A stretch of 6,577 nucleotides of DNA from Gammaproteobacteria bacterium (GTDB lineage: Bacteria > Pseudomonadota > Gammaproteobacteria > DSM-26407). The notes under the pieces were generated by a model. It was given only the letters and a program-made list of their open reading frames with translations, was not told the DNA's origin and did no database searches. The stretch lies in the NCBI GenBank assembly GCA_028694565.1, contig JAQVKR010000159.1:1-6577 (forward strand), given 5' to 3'. The translations under genes and the position numbers were made by a program. The number at the start of each line of letters is the position of its first letter. Positions within the stretch are counted from its first letter, which is position 1. Shown piece by piece: positions 5,147-6,577 of the stretch.

Positions 5147-6577
5147 TCAGGGTAACTTGCTCTGCATCATGTGGACCACGAGGTTGTCCACCGAGGCATG
5201 CATCACGTCCAGCAGCGGCGCCGGCCACAACCCGACCACCAGGACGGTCACGGCCAGCAGCGCCAGCACCAGGCGCTCGCGCAGGTTGATGTCCTTCAGC
5301 GCCGCCACCCCCTCGTGCACCACGGCGCCGAACAGCACCCGCTTGTACATCCACAGGGTGTAGGCGGCGCCCAGGATCAGGGTCACCGCCGCCAGGAAGG
5401 CGATCCAGAAACTGGCCTTGAAGCTGGCTAGGATCACCATGAACTCCCCCACGAAGCCCGAGGTGCCGGGCAGCCCGGCATTGGCCATGGCGAACAGCAT
5501 CATGAAGGCGGCGAAGGACGGCATGGTGTTGGCCACGCCGCCGTAGTCGCGGATCTGGCGCGAGTGCAGCCGGTCGTACATCACGCCCACGCACAGGAAC
5601 AGCGCGCCGGAGACGAAGCCGTGGGAGATCATCTGCACCAGCGCGCCCTCGATGCCCATGGCCGCGCCGCTGGTGCTGCCGGTGGCAGCCAGGATGGTGA
5701 AGGGAATGAAGAAGCCGAGCGTCACGAAGCCCATGTGGGCGATGGAGGAATAGGCGATGAGCTTCTTCATGTCCTCCTGCACCAGCGCCACCAAGCCGAT
5801 GTAGACCACCGCCACCAGGGACAGGGCGATCATCAGGCCGTCGAGCGAGGCGCTGGCGTCGGGAGTGATGGGCAGGCTGAAGCGCACGAAGCCGTAGGTG
5901 CCCATCTTCAGCATGATGGCCGCCAGCACCACCGAGCCGCCGGTGGGCGCCTCCACGTGGGCGTCCGGCAGCCAGGTGTGCACCGGCCACATGGGCACCT
6001 TGACCGCGAAGGCGAGCAGGAACGCCAGGAAGATGAGCACCTGGGCGGTCATGCCGAGCGGCAGCGTGTGGAAATCGAGGATGGAGAAGCTGCCGGACTG
6101 CAGGTAGAGGTAGATCAGCGCCACCAGCATGAACACCGACCCGAGGAAGGTGTAGAGGAAGAACTTGATGGTGGCGTAGATGCGCCGCGGGCCGCCCCAG
6201 ATGCCGATGATGAGGAACATCGGGATCAGCATCGCCTCCCAGAAGACGTAGAAGAGGATGCCGTCGAGGGCGGCGAACACGCCGTTCATCAGCCCTTCCA
6301 TGATCAGGAAGGCCGCGAGGTACTGGGCCACCCGCTCCTGGATCACCTCCCAGCCGGCGATGACCACCAGTACGGTGGTGAAGCTGGTGAGCACGATGAG
6401 AGGCATGGAGATGCCGTCCACGCCCAGGTAGTACTCCACGTTGAAGGCGGGGATCCAGGCGTGCCGTTCCACGAACTGCATCTCGGCCGTGCCGGTGGAG
6501 AAGCCGGTCCACAGGGGTACGCACAGCAGCAGCACGCCGACCGCGGCCAGCAGGGCCACGGTTCGCGCCGCCAGCGC
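5147..6577 (-). CDS. nuoM: NADH-quinone oxidoreductase subunit M (5' end outside window)
   Basis: NuoM is an antiporter-like proton-pumping subunit of complex I, located between NuoL and NuoN in the membrane arm. The frame is open from the window edge to the TGA at 5147, giving 476 residues; compared with the 509 of E. coli about 30 N-terminal residues (first helix) are missing. Charged residues expected for pumping are present: the glutamate in FYVFWEAMLIPMF (TM5), the lysine in FAVKVPMWPVHTWLPDAH (TM7), the lysine in AIMLKMGTYGFVRF (TM8) and the glutamate in SGFVGEFMVIL (TM12). The motif HTWLPDAHVEAPTGGSV is diagnostic of the family. A GTG at 6559 lies within the frame but is internal: coding-like sequence continues upstream. 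nuoN follows after 62 bases in the same operon. No defects are visible. Confidence 0.97.
   Translation of the reverse strand, partial: ALAARTVALLAAVGVLLLCVPLWTGFSTGTAEMQFVERHAWIPAFNVEYYLGVDGISMPLIVLTSFTTVLVVIAGWEVIQERVAQYLAAFLIMEGLMNGVFAALDGILFYVFWEAMLIPMFLIIGIWGGPRRIYATIKFFLYTFLGSVFMLVALIYLYLQSGSFSILDFHTLPLGMTAQVLIFLAFLLAFAVKVPMWPVHTWLPDAHVEAPTGGSVVLAAIMLKMGTYGFVRFSLPITPDASASLDGLMIALSLVAVVYIGLVALVQEDMKKLIAYSSIAHMGFVTLGFFIPFTILAATGSTSGAAMGIEGALVQMISHGFVSGALFLCVGVMYDRLHSRQIRDYGGVANTMPSFAAFMMLFAMANAGLPGTSGFVGEFMVILASFKASFWIAFLAAVTLILGAAYTLWMYKRVLFGAVVHEGVAALKDINLRERLVLALLAVTVLVVGLWPAPLLDVMHASVDNLVVHMMQSKLP

Noticed and set aside
1..6577. A hidden new system, mobile element, CRISPR array or defence cassette.
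   Set aside because: The whole window is accounted for by conserved core genes in a known order plus short regulatory gaps; no transposase, integrase, direct repeats with spacers or composition break was seen.

Overview
The window is a chromosomal housekeeping segment from a high-GC gammaproteobacterium. The order nuoM, nuoN, initiator tRNA, rimP, nusA, infB suggests an Ectothiorhodospiraceae/Chromatiales-like or Xanthomonadales-like lineage. That placement is an inference from gene order and protein character, not from a search. Every gene I can support lies on the minus strand, so the biological reading direction runs from base 6577 down to base 1.

The right half (6577 to 3648) is the 3' end of a complex I operon. 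It holds nuoM, which lacks only its first few dozen residues at the window edge, and a complete nuoN. Both encode antiporter-like proton-pumping membrane subunits and keep the expected charged residues in their membrane helices. No convincing terminator follows nuoN. A sigma70-like promoter (3583-3611) then leads into an initiator tRNA-Met (3493-3569) with an encoded CCA and an unusual U1-U72 apposition in place of C1-A72. An intrinsic terminator (about 3456-3479) follows the tRNA.

The 220-base gap between the tRNA and rimP is leader-like and has no protein gene. It contains a GC-rich perfect hairpin, a second weaker hairpin, and a textbook intrinsic terminator (stem, 5-base loop, nine T) that ends only 14 bases before the proposed rimP start. 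rimP, nusA and infB follow in a tight operon with gaps of 35 and 43 bases. This matches the Escherichia coli metY-rimP-nusA-infB arrangement. The leader terminator is therefore a good candidate attenuator for feedback control by NusA or general antitermination.

The left end holds the N-terminal part of infB (IF2): two IF2_N-type modules separated by a highly charged linker with a seven-copy 24-base repeat and a three-copy 27-base repeat. The GTPase domain begins at the very edge, and a one-base loss breaks the frame right after the P-loop GHVDHGKT. Since infB is essential, this is probably a sequence error, but it should be checked.

I found no mobile element, CRISPR array, defence island or plainly new system. 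The interest is in the regulatory leader, the tRNA acceptor end and the infB frameshift.
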